A DNA stretch of 9,053 bases. Source: Sulfurimonas sp. (lineage in GTDB: Bacteria > Campylobacterota > Campylobacteria > Campylobacterales > Sulfurimonadaceae). Below the pieces are notes generated by a model that ran no database searches, had not been told where the DNA came from, and saw only the letters and a list, made by a program, of their open reading frames with translations. This document shows positions 1 through 6,910 of this stretch, in pieces. Each line of letters begins with the position of its first letter. The stretch's first letter is position 1. Location: positions 1 to 9,053 of the forward strand of contig NZ_JALNZY010000080.1 in the NCBI RefSeq assembly GCF_023229105.1, written 5' to 3'. Made by a program: the position numbers and the translations under genes.

Positions 1-41
1 GTATCATTTGCGTAATATATTCTAAACAATGGTTTAAACTG

Positions 42-728
42 ATGATAAAAAAAGCACATGACGCATACAACGCTCAAGATTTCAAAGCTGCCTTTGAACT
101 CTACACAGAATTAGCGGACAAGGGCAATGCTGATGCTATGACTTCTTTGGGTTTCATGTATCAAAATGCCGAGGGTTGCCAAAAAGATGATGAAAAAGCA
201 GTGATGCTTTACGAGAGAGCGGCAGAACTAAAACAGCCTTATGCCTTTTTTAATCTTGCCATACTCTATATGAATGGTCTTGGCGGAGTTGAATATGACC
301 AATTTAAGGCGCATGAATTATATATGCAAGCGGCAGTTAAAGAGATTCCACAGGCGATGTACGAAGTAGCGCTTATGCTAGAGCGTGGTCTTGGATGCCT
401 GCAGAATTACTCCGAAGCTGCTTTTTGGTATGAGGAGGGAGCAAAACGCGGACATCTTGAATCTTTTAACAACCTAGGTGTGTTATACAAAGACGGACAT
501 GGCGTTGAGATGAACGAGACTAGATGCTTTATCTGCTTTAAAAAAGCAGCTGATGGCGGTTTAGCAGAAGGTCTTTATAATCTCGGCATTCTCTACGACC
601 TGGGATTTGGATGCGAACAAAACCATGATACGGCGCTTGACTACTGCCGTAAGGCCGCCTATAAAGGGCATGAAAAAGCAAAAGAGATTATTAAAGATCT
701 TCAAGAAGAGGGCAAGATTGTTTTCTAA
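42..728 (+). CDS. Sel1-like repeat (SLR) protein, cytoplasmic
   Basis: 228 residues made almost wholly of Sel1/TPR-type helical repeats of about 36 residues. A TPR-like helix pair occupies residues 5-28. Five repeats follow at about 29-64, 65-101, 102-137, 138-173 and 174-209, each with the A-x-x-x-L-G-x-x-Y...G-x-G...A...A-A-x-x-G pattern, and a half repeat closes the protein. Such solenoids are protein-protein scaffolds; no enzyme motif is present and the partner is unknown. There is no signal peptide. Single cysteines sit at some G-C turns rather than in the paired, evenly spaced pattern of secreted Helicobacter Hcp proteins, so a cytoplasmic location is inferred. The start is uncertain: no Shine-Dalgarno precedes the ATG, and the frame is open without a stop to the left window edge, so a longer N-terminus cannot be excluded. 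The ATG at 42 fits because the first helix starts right after it. The stop lies 12 bases before ribE, implying cotranscription. Confidence 0.85.
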   Translation: MIKKAHDAYNAQDFKAAFELYTELADKGNADAMTSLGFMYQNAEGCQKDDEKAVMLYERAAELKQPYAFFNLAILYMNGLGGVEYDQFKAHELYMQAAVKEIPQAMYEVALMLERGLGCLQNYSEAAFWYEEGAKRGHLESFNNLGVLYKDGHGVEMNETRCFICFKKAADGGLAEGLYNLGILYDLGFGCEQNHDTALDYCRKAAYKGHEKAKEIIKDLQEEGKIVF

Positions 729-740
729 AAAAGGGAAGAG

Positions 741-1352
741 ATGTTTACAGGACTAATACGCGAAATAGCACATGTTAAAAGCTTAGCCGGAAGTACGCTT
801 AGCCTACGTGCTAAACATAAAGCTAAGATTGGTGATTCAATTGCCATAAATGGAGCATGTTTAACTGTTATAAAAGTAGCGCATGACGGTTTTAGCGTTG
901 AGCTCTCGCCTGAGAGCCAGAGAGTTTTGGCGATGGAGAACTTCAAAAACGAGGTTCATATAGAGCCTGCTATGATGATGGGCGATAGGTTTGAGGGACA
1001 CATTGTTCAAGGACATGTAGATGCTATTGGCGAGATAAAAGAGATAAAAAACAGCGGCAACTCCTTTGATGTTTTTATAAAGGTTGAGAAGAAATTTATC
1101 CCCTACATCATCCCTAAAGGCTCCATAACGGTTGATGGTATAAGCCTAACCGTCAACGAGGTATTTGACGATAGTTTTAGGCTTACCATCATACCGCACA
1201 CGATGAAAGAGACTCTCTTTAAAAACTACCGCAGGGGCTCGCATGTAAACATTGAGACCGATATGTTTGCGAGATACGTGGAGCATATTATCTCTCACAA
1301 AAAAAATACTCTTTCATGGGATGATATCGACTCTATATCAGCTAGATATTAA
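741..1352 (+). CDS. ribE: Riboflavin synthase, alpha subunit
   Basis: 203 residues, close to the usual ~200-215 of the family. The enzyme dismutates two molecules of 6,7-dimethyl-8-ribityllumazine to riboflavin and a pyrimidinedione, the last step of riboflavin synthesis in the cytosol. The protein opens with the hallmark MFTGLI and shows the expected two homologous lumazine-binding domains. Domain one carries GDSIAINGACLTV at residues 31-43, and domain two carries GHIVQGH at 86-92 and GSITVDGISLTV at 127-138. The tail is the short helix typical of the trimer-forming C-terminus. A good purine-rich ribosome site (AAGGGAAGAG, 731-740) stands directly before the ATG. The stop overlaps the recQ start by one base (TAATG), so the two genes are probably translationally coupled. 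No other riboflavin gene lies nearby, so the pathway is split around the genome. E. coli literature also calls this gene ribC. Confidence 0.97.
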   Translation: MFTGLIREIAHVKSLAGSTLSLRAKHKAKIGDSIAINGACLTVIKVAHDGFSVELSPESQRVLAMENFKNEVHIEPAMMMGDRFEGHIVQGHVDAIGEIKEIKNSGNSFDVFIKVEKKFIPYIIPKGSITVDGISLTVNEVFDDSFRLTIIPHTMKETLFKNYRRGSHVNIETDMFARYVEHIISHKKNTLSWDDIDSISARY

Positions 1353-3127
1353 TGAAATATGCCGCGCTAAAGAACCACTTTGGGCACAACAGCTTTCGGG
1401 AGTTTCAAGAAGAGGGAGTTGATGCCATCTTAAATGCTCAAGATCTGCTTATGATTCTTCCAACAGGTGGCGGGAAATCTCTAGTTTATCAGCTTCCAAC
1501 TATGCTAAAAGAGGGTATAAGTATCGTTATTTCACCACTTATAGCTCTTATGCAAGATCAAGTAGCAGCCCTTAGGGCGCAAAATATGAGTGCGGAAATG
1601 ATAAGCTCCGCGCAAAGCCGTGAGGAAGTAGATGAGATTATCAAAAGAGCGTATGAGGGCAAATTAAAGTTCTTGTATCTCTCGCCAGAGAGACTCAACA
1701 ACCAAACAACAATTAGTATGTTGCGAGGTTTAAATATTAACTTTTTTGTTGTCGATGAAGCACACTGCATCTCACAGTGGGGGCATGAGTTTCGCGATGA
1801 CTACAGAGCCCTTGGAAATTTAAAAGCAAACTTTCCAAACACTCCAATCTGTGCCTTTACCGCAACCTCGACAGAGCATGTTACCCATGACATCTTAAGA
1901 GAATTGCGGCTTGAAAATCCACTGCTTTTAAAGGGCAAAGTGTTTCGCAAAAATATCTTTATTTCCGCACAAAGAAGAGTCTCAAACGGACATGAACAGC
2001 TAAAAGCTTTTTTGCATCGCCATAAAAAAGAGAGTGGGATTATCTATGTAAGCTCACGAAAAAAGAGCGAGGAGCTAAGCATCTTTCTCAACAAAAGCGG
2101 ATACAAATCCCTGCCCTATCATGCAGGATTACCACAGCATGTAAGGGAGCAAAACTTCAAAATATTTGTCAACGACAAAGTTGATATTATGGTAGCAACC
2201 ATCGCTTTTGGCATGGGGATAGATAAGAGCGATATCCGCTTTGTAGCCCACATGTCGCTTCCAAAATCACTCGAAAACTACTATCAGGAGATAGGACGTG
2301 CTGGACGAGACGGCGAAGATGCAGAGGTTTTACTCCTCTTTAATGCAGCAGACATCACCCAACATAAAAGATTTTTAGACGAGATACAAAACATCGAGTA
2401 CAAAGAGCATCTAAACCAAAAGATAGATACTATCTACAAATATGCTACAGGCGAAATCTGTTTTCACCGCCAGCTCGCCGAATATTTTGAGGATACGCTT
2501 GATGATTGTATTGATAGATGCGACAACTGTTTAAGCAGTGATGTAAAAAGGCAGAATATCACAAAAGAGGCGCAGATGCTTCTAAGCGCCATCTATAAAA
2601 CAGAACAAAATTTTGGAAAAAACTACATCTTAGACATACTAAGAGGTTCAAAAGAGCAGAAGCTCTTGGCAAATGGTGCAGATAAGCTCTCGGTTTATGG
2701 TATCGGGATGCATCTTGCTAAAAAAGAGTGGTTTATCATTTTAGAGAGACTCTTGGAGCTTAAGATTGTACACTTAGGAGAATTTAGCGTTTTAAAACTC
2801 ACTCATGAAGCGGCTGATATTTTACGGGGTAAAAAAGAGCTTTTCATAAAATCTTCACGCCTTGAGATAAACATAAAAGAGAAAAAAGTCAAAAGTGAAG
2901 AGAGACTTGATTTTGATGCAGAACTTTTTGAGAAATTGCGAACAAAAAGAGCCAAACTGGCAAATGAACTTCAGGTACCGGCTTATATAATCTTCTCGGA
3001 TAAAGTGCTTAAAAACATCGCCGCATCCAAACCGCATGACAAGGAGAGTATGCTTATGGTTAACGGCATCGCACAGAAGAAGTTTGAGCAGTTTGGAGAG
3101 GCTTTTTTAGAGGTTTTTAACAGTTGA
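1352..3127 (+). CDS. recQ: ATP-dependent DNA helicase RecQ
   Basis: 591 residues, near the length of E. coli RecQ. It is a 3'-to-5' superfamily 2 helicase acting in recombination and fork repair. Motif 0 (FREFQ, 15-19) is followed by Walker A LPTGGGKS (36-43) and the DEAH box (135-138), which runs into the RecQ aromatic-rich loop CISQWGHEFRDDY. Then come FTATST (motif III), YHAGLP, and motif VI IGRAGRDG (314-321). The zinc site is complete: C370-x15-C386-x3-C390-x2-C393. A winged-helix region follows, and an HRDC domain fills about 521-591, so the full RecQ-C plus HRDC architecture is present. The ATG overlaps the ribE stop and has no obvious ribosome site of its own, consistent with coupling. 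Translation ends with tandem in-frame stops TGA TAG at 3125-3130. No GC-rich terminator hairpin is visible after it. Confidence 0.97.
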   Translation: MKYAALKNHFGHNSFREFQEEGVDAILNAQDLLMILPTGGGKSLVYQLPTMLKEGISIVISPLIALMQDQVAALRAQNMSAEMISSAQSREEVDEIIKRAYEGKLKFLYLSPERLNNQTTISMLRGLNINFFVVDEAHCISQWGHEFRDDYRALGNLKANFPNTPICAFTATSTEHVTHDILRELRLENPLLLKGKVFRKNIFISAQRRVSNGHEQLKAFLHRHKKESGIIYVSSRKKSEELSIFLNKSGYKSLPYHAGLPQHVREQNFKIFVNDKVDIMVATIAFGMGIDKSDIRFVAHMSLPKSLENYYQEIGRAGRDGEDAEVLLLFNAADITQHKRFLDEIQNIEYKEHLNQKIDTIYKYATGEICFHRQLAEYFEDTLDDCIDRCDNCLSSDVKRQNITKEAQMLLSAIYKTEQNFGKNYILDILRGSKEQKLLANGADKLSVYGIGMHLAKKEWFIILERLLELKIVHLGEFSVLKLTHEAADILRGKKELFIKSSRLEINIKEKKVKSEERLDFDAELFEKLRTKRAKLANELQVPAYIIFSDKVLKNIAASKPHDKESMLMVNGIAQKKFEQFGEAFLEVFNS

Positions 3128-3164
3128 TAGCATAAAGCCAACCCTTAACAAGATATTTACAGAA

Positions 3165-3184
3165 AAAAATTTATAAAAATTTAT
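3165..3184 (+). repeat. Tandem 10-base A-tract repeat (2 copies)
   Basis: AAAAATTTAT occurs twice head to tail, at 3165-3174 and 3175-3184. The period is close to one helical turn, so the A-tracts are phased and could give intrinsic curvature just upstream of the chemoreceptor promoter. In a region this AT-rich it may also be chance. Confidence 0.6.
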
Positions 3185-3189
3185 AATAA

Positions 3190-3211
3190 TATAATCACTT
3201 TTTGATATACT
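3190..3211 (+). promoter_or_regulatory. Candidate sigma-70 promoter for the rhodanese chemoreceptor
   Basis: The best box is a TG-extended -10 at 3203-3211 (TG-A-TATACT) preceded by a run of T, the style of Campylobacterota housekeeping promoters, which lack a conserved -35. A perfect TATAAT at 3190-3195 is an alternative. Initiation from the first box would fall around 3218, after the ATG at 3213 but before the ATG at 3246, which supports the later start codon. I found no good sigma-28 (FliA) match, although some chemotaxis genes use one. Prediction only. Confidence 0.45.
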
Positions 3212-3230
3212 AATGAATGAAAATTTTTAT

Positions 3231-3235
3231 AGAGG
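3231..3235 (+). promoter_or_regulatory. Ribosome binding site that decides the chemoreceptor start
   Basis: AGAGG lies 10 bases before the ATG at 3246. The earlier in-frame ATG at 3213 has no comparable site upstream. Starting at 3246 also puts a short basic segment directly before the hydrophobic signal segment, as expected for an exported N-terminus. Confidence 0.6.
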
Positions 3236-3245
3236 TTTCATTATT

Positions 3246-5459
3246 ATGCATATTTTAAAAATCTTTTTTATCATTACTCTCTTTTACAGTTACTCTTTTG
3301 CAAAATCAGATACTCCTGATGCACAAACTGCTTCAAAACATGGCATAACTCTTGTAGATACAAACACCGCTCTCTCTTTAGAAAAAAATGGTGCCATATT
3401 TGTAGATACCCGAAAAGTGCCTGAATATGCACTTGAGAGAATACATGGCGCTATCTCTGCTTACTATGATGAAAAGGGAGGAGAGAGTAACAAGATTGCA
3501 GAATTTGATGACAGTAATGATTTCTACGACAAAACAAGACTCCCAAAAGACAAAAATGAAAAACTGATATTTTACTGTAACGGCATAAAATGCTGGAAAT
3601 CATACAAAGCGGCTGTTGTAAGCGTAAAAGATGGATATAAAAATGTTTTTTGGCTACAAAGCGGTATAGGTCAATGGAAAAAAGATGGACTCAAGATAGA
3701 TGGTGTCAATGTTATAGAGATAGCAGAAATTCAAGAGGTAAAAGAGGATATATCCAGCTTCATTGCCCTTAGGTCTATAGCTGCGATAGTCCTGATTATT
3801 TTATTATTTTTTATATTTAAAATACTAATACACAAAGACAATCTGCTAATATCAAAGAAACTCCTTAGCAATATATTTGTAGTTATCATCAGCATGGGCG
3901 TTCTTGGCTACTTCTCTTTAAGTGCTTCGCATGACGGAGAGTATGCGCTTAAGATAATATATGAAGATAATTTTAAACCGCAAAATGAGCTTCTTGATGC
4001 AATCAATAATTTCAACTCTATTCAAAACAATATCTCAAACGCACTAACGGGTATTATAGCCTTTGAAGGCGCTAGAATCGCACTTGTTCAGACAAGAAGA
4101 AACCTAGAACTTGTAATACAAAGTGTAATTAATAGCTCCTTTTATAGAGATGAAGATATAAGAAACTCTTTTGATAAAATAATATCCGAGTATAGAAGTT
4201 CAACTAAGATATTGGATGATATAGAACAAGCTTACAACAAAAACAACAAAGAAGTTTTGGCAAAAATCGCTTCAAATGAGTGGGCGTTAAAGAGCGCAAT
4301 AATAAACAAAGAGTTCAATATCATAAAACAAAAAGTCAACAATAAAATCAAAAGCATCTACAACGAAACTTCCTCCTCTTTAGAAAAAACGTTTTACGAT
4401 ATATTTATTTTAATAATATTTTTTATCACGGTATCGGCACTTCTAAATTTCAGACTCTACTCCTTCATAAAAAACGGCATCTACTCAATCAGAGAGATAA
4501 TTGTCTCTACCCTTAAAACACTTGATTTGTCTAACGAGCAGTCACTTTATAAAAAGAATGATGAACTCGGAGAAGTATCTGCGGCTTTTATACAGTTGTT
4601 ACAAGAGGTTCGCAAAGCTCTAAATGAAGCAAAAAACTCATCTGATTTAAACAGCAGACACACTCTAGAGATGAAAAATAGTGCATCATCAATTAGCGAA
4701 GGCTCAAACCAAGAGTTTGAGCTGGTAAATGCTACAAAAAATATGAGTGATGACATGAAAGAGAAGCTCAATACAACGACTCTTAACGTTAAGGAGACTC
4801 AAGAAGTTACAGCAAGAGCGGAGGACAATCTGCAAGAGCTTCAGACAAATATTTTAGATATAGTAGATAAAATTCAAAGAAATGCCCAAACAGAAGAAGA
4901 TATCGCTTCTCACCTTAATCAGCTAACAAATGATGCACAAAAAATCAGTGATGTTTTAAAAATCATAGAAGATATTGCCGACAAAACAAATCTTCTTGCC
5001 CTTAACGCTGCCATAGAAGCAGCCCGTGCAGGCGAACATGGAAGAGGTTTTGCAGTTGTTGCAGATGAAGTAAGAAAACTAGCCGAGAGCACACAAAGAG
5101 CAATAAGCGAGATTTATGCAAACGTAAGCATAATTATCCAATCCATAACAGATGCAAGCACTCAGATGAATCAAAATGTTGAAAAAACTAGAGCGCTTAG
5201 CAATAATTCAGAGCTTATGAGAGATAAGCTTCAACATACGAAAGAGATTATAACCTCAACTGCGGATTTGGCATCTTCCTCGCTGCAAAGCACACAAGAT
5301 GTTCAAGAAAAAGCGGAACTTATTTTAGATAACATAGAATCAATAGACAAAATAGTAAATCAAAACAGACAGAGCGCTTTTGATATCTCAACAGGCTCAA
5401 ATGAGCTTTACACAATCAGCCAGACGCTAAAAACGCAGCTAGATAAGTTTAGAACCTAG
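3246..5459 (+). CDS. Methyl-accepting chemotaxis protein with periplasmic rhodanese domain
   Basis: 737 residues from the chosen ATG; an in-frame ATG at 3213 would add 11. Residues 1-18 form a signal peptide or first membrane segment. A rhodanese-like domain follows at about 30-155, with FVDTR (52-56), a substrate loop C111-N-G-I-K-C116-W, and a W136...W144 end motif. Membrane segments lie at about 177-195 and 208-225, separated by a 12-residue, lysine-rich cytoplasmic turn. A second periplasmic region (226-384) resembles the four-helix-bundle MCP sensor. The last membrane segment is about 385-408, then a HAMP-like linker and the coiled-coil signalling domain, whose highly conserved tip (DIADKTNLLALNAAIEAARA onward) spans about 576-616. 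C111 and C116 are the only cysteines in the protein. The tip should dock CheA/CheW; the rhodanese domain binds or moves sulfane sulfur in related proteins. Sensing of thiosulfate, polysulfide or redox state is inference. It is monocistronic, and its stop interlocks with that of the convergent gene. Confidence 0.92.
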   Translation: MHILKIFFIITLFYSYSFAKSDTPDAQTASKHGITLVDTNTALSLEKNGAIFVDTRKVPEYALERIHGAISAYYDEKGGESNKIAEFDDSNDFYDKTRLPKDKNEKLIFYCNGIKCWKSYKAAVVSVKDGYKNVFWLQSGIGQWKKDGLKIDGVNVIEIAEIQEVKEDISSFIALRSIAAIVLIILLFFIFKILIHKDNLLISKKLLSNIFVVIISMGVLGYFSLSASHDGEYALKIIYEDNFKPQNELLDAINNFNSIQNNISNALTGIIAFEGARIALVQTRRNLELVIQSVINSSFYRDEDIRNSFDKIISEYRSSTKILDDIEQAYNKNNKEVLAKIASNEWALKSAIINKEFNIIKQKVNNKIKSIYNETSSSLEKTFYDIFILIIFFITVSALLNFRLYSFIKNGIYSIREIIVSTLKTLDLSNEQSLYKKNDELGEVSAAFIQLLQEVRKALNEAKNSSDLNSRHTLEMKNSASSISEGSNQEFELVNATKNMSDDMKEKLNTTTLNVKETQEVTARAEDNLQELQTNILDIVDKIQRNAQTEEDIASHLNQLTNDAQKISDVLKIIEDIADKTNLLALNAAIEAARAGEHGRGFAVVADEVRKLAESTQRAISEIYANVSIIIQSITDASTQMNQNVEKTRALSNNSELMRDKLQHTKEIITSTADLASSSLQSTQDVQEKAELILDNIESIDKIVNQNRQSAFDISTGSNELYTISQTLKTQLDKFRT

Positions 5460-6220
5460 TCTGTAAGAGGTTTTGCATCTGGATTACACCCTATCTTATG
5501 CTCCATATCCACATACTTAAATCCCTCTATCTCTTGCAAAGATGCCACGGTAGAGTCTCTAAAGCCTTCTCCGCCGTTTACATAAACGTTGAAGCCGTTG
5601 GCATAAAGTGCCAATCTTGTAGCCAGAGAGATTGAATATGTTGTTAAAACTCCATCTTTTTTTATAACATTTTTTATCTCATCAAAATACTCTTTTGTCC
5701 ACAATGCAGGGTTTGAACTAGGAGAAAATGCGTCTTGATATACTATGTCAAATTTCTCGCATCTAAAAGTTCTCACATACTCTCTAGCATCTCCTAAAAA
5801 TAGTTCTACATGTAGAGCTTCATCTTGATACAGACCGCTCTTTGCCAACTCTAAAATAATATGCCCAAGCTCATCAAACTCCTGTGGGTAGATAAACTTA
5901 AGTAGTGATTTTACAAGCGAGGAGTCAAGTTCAGGGGAAAAAATATTTAGTTTAAGATTAAGAGAATTTTTTTTACAATAATGGATGGTTGCTAAAGTGT
6001 TAAACCCAAGTCCAAAGCAGATGTCTAAGATATTTAGCTCTTTTGCTCCCGCTTTTAGACTAAAAGCAGGAATAACATGTTTTACAAGCGACTCATAAAG
6101 TGCGCCATCTTTCGTGGAGTGATAATGCTCACCATACTCTTTTGAATAAGCCGTATAACTGCCATCCCCACTTAAGACCATTGAGTGAAGTTCATCGTTA
6201 AAATTTTTCATTTTGTCCAT
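5456..6220 (-). CDS. mnmD: MnmD-type tRNA (mnm5U34) methyltransferase, stand-alone MnmC2-like
   Basis: 254 residues, matching the size of a single methyltransferase domain. The family (DUF752/MnmC N-terminal domain) uses SAM to methylate the 5-aminomethyl group on wobble uridine 34 of certain tRNAs, giving mnm5(s2)U. Visible features are EYGEHYHS near residue 28-35, the SAM-binding motif ILDICFGLGFNT (64-75), an acidic GDAREYV (143-149) and the family signature YQDAFSPSSNPALWT (161-175). The FAD-dependent oxidoreductase half of bifunctional MnmC is absent. The enzyme would therefore need nm5U made directly by MnmEG with ammonium, or a separate oxidase elsewhere; that is inference. The start overlaps the preceding stop by one base (TAATG). 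Met4 is an alternative start, and neither has a clear ribosome site. It is the last gene of the luxS run. Its TAG stop shares CTAG with the convergent chemoreceptor. Confidence 0.85.
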   Translation of the reverse strand: MDKMKNFNDELHSMVLSGDGSYTAYSKEYGEHYHSTKDGALYESLVKHVIPAFSLKAGAKELNILDICFGLGFNTLATIHYCKKNSLNLKLNIFSPELDSSLVKSLLKFIYPQEFDELGHIILELAKSGLYQDEALHVELFLGDAREYVRTFRCEKFDIVYQDAFSPSSNPALWTKEYFDEIKNVIKKDGVLTTYSISLATRLALYANGFNVYVNGGEGFRDSTVASLQEIEGFKYVDMEHKIGCNPDAKPLTD

Positions 6221-6888
6221 TATCTATTAAAAACTCTTTCATACTGCTCTACTCTAAAATCTAAAGTGCTGTAGTTTGGATTTATAGCTCTTTTTTGTTT
6301 AAAAATAGGGTTTGCTCCGATAAAGCGGTTGGCGGCATTTGAGGGAGAAATTAAGGAGTAGGTGGTAATAACTCGGTTATCAATTGTAAATGTGTGAATA
6401 CGCAGATTTTCATCTAGGCACTTTTGGAGCTTAAGTTCATGAGTTTTTAGCTGTTGTTTGAAAAAGAATTCAGGTCCATTTTTAGAGCCTCCGCCGGTAA
6501 AAATAAGAGTGCGAATATTTTTATAGGTTTTTATAAAGCCTACTAAATCACGTAAAACTATATTTTGCATGCCGATATCACTGGCATCTATTTTATATCT
6601 CTCACAGGAGTGCACAATATCGCAAATTCCGATACGCTTTTTTATTAAAAATGCTTTTCGTTGAGCTACTGCCTCTTTGGAGTTATCAAACAAAAGGTTT
6701 AAATCAAAGATACTATCAAGTGCCTGCCATAAAAGATTGTCCTGCGAACCATAACAAAAGTCTACATCTCGGGGCTTGAGCTGCTGCATAGAAAATCGAG
6801 GCGGCGGAAGTGTTCCCACGATTACTTTTTGTGTATTTAAGTCTAAAAAAACCTCATATGGGTGGAAGTGTTTAAAAGGAAATTTCAT
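6220..6888 (-). CDS. Uracil-DNA-glycosylase-superfamily protein, possibly hypoxanthine-DNA-glycosylase-like
   Basis: 222 residues. The N-terminal strand-loop VIVGTLPPPRFS (22-33) sits where UDG-fold enzymes carry motif 1. FCYGSQDNLLWQAL (44-57) resembles the F-Y-x-G-x-x-x-N-x-F-W segment of family 6 (hypoxanthine-DNA) glycosylases, and N51 matches the asparagine I recall as catalytic there. SPSNAANR (181-188) stands in for the C-terminal DNA-contact motif, often S-x-S-x-A-N. The central FTGGGSKN could be the strand-loop before it. The fold assignment is fairly secure; substrate and activity are not, since motif 1 lacks the usual catalytic Asp/Asn and the histidine motif is replaced. The role would be removal of deaminated bases, or a non-glycosylase job. 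The gene lies 22 bases after the NifX-like gene and overlaps mnmD by one base. No strong ribosome site precedes the ATG. Confidence 0.7.
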   Translation of the reverse strand: MKFPFKHFHPYEVFLDLNTQKVIVGTLPPPRFSMQQLKPRDVDFCYGSQDNLLWQALDSIFDLNLLFDNSKEAVAQRKAFLIKKRIGICDIVHSCERYKIDASDIGMQNIVLRDLVGFIKTYKNIRTLIFTGGGSKNGPEFFFKQQLKTHELKLQKCLDENLRIHTFTIDNRVITTYSLISPSNAANRFIGANPIFKQKRAINPNYSTLDFRVEQYERVFNR

Positions 6889-6910
6889 CTAAGTATTATG
6901 CAAAAGCTCT

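Noticed and set aside
42..728. Secreted Helicobacter-type cysteine-rich protein (Hcp)
   Set aside because: There is no signal peptide from the chosen start, and the cysteines are not in the regularly paired pattern of Hcp proteins.
725..946. Minus-strand open frame of 73 codons
   Set aside because: It lies antisense to the start of ribE, whose protein is clearly conserved; the antisense translation has no recognisable motif and no ribosome site.
1558..1770. Minus-strand open frame of 70 codons inside recQ
   Set aside because: It is antisense to helicase motifs that are plainly coding on the plus strand.
3128..3212. Possible Rho-independent terminator after recQ
   Set aside because: The region has A/T runs but no GC-bearing stem; the only repeats are direct A-tracts.
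3170..3245. Possible sigma-28 (FliA) promoter for the chemoreceptor
   Set aside because: TAAA-like and GAT-like fragments occur but not at the required spacing; the extended -10 is a better match.
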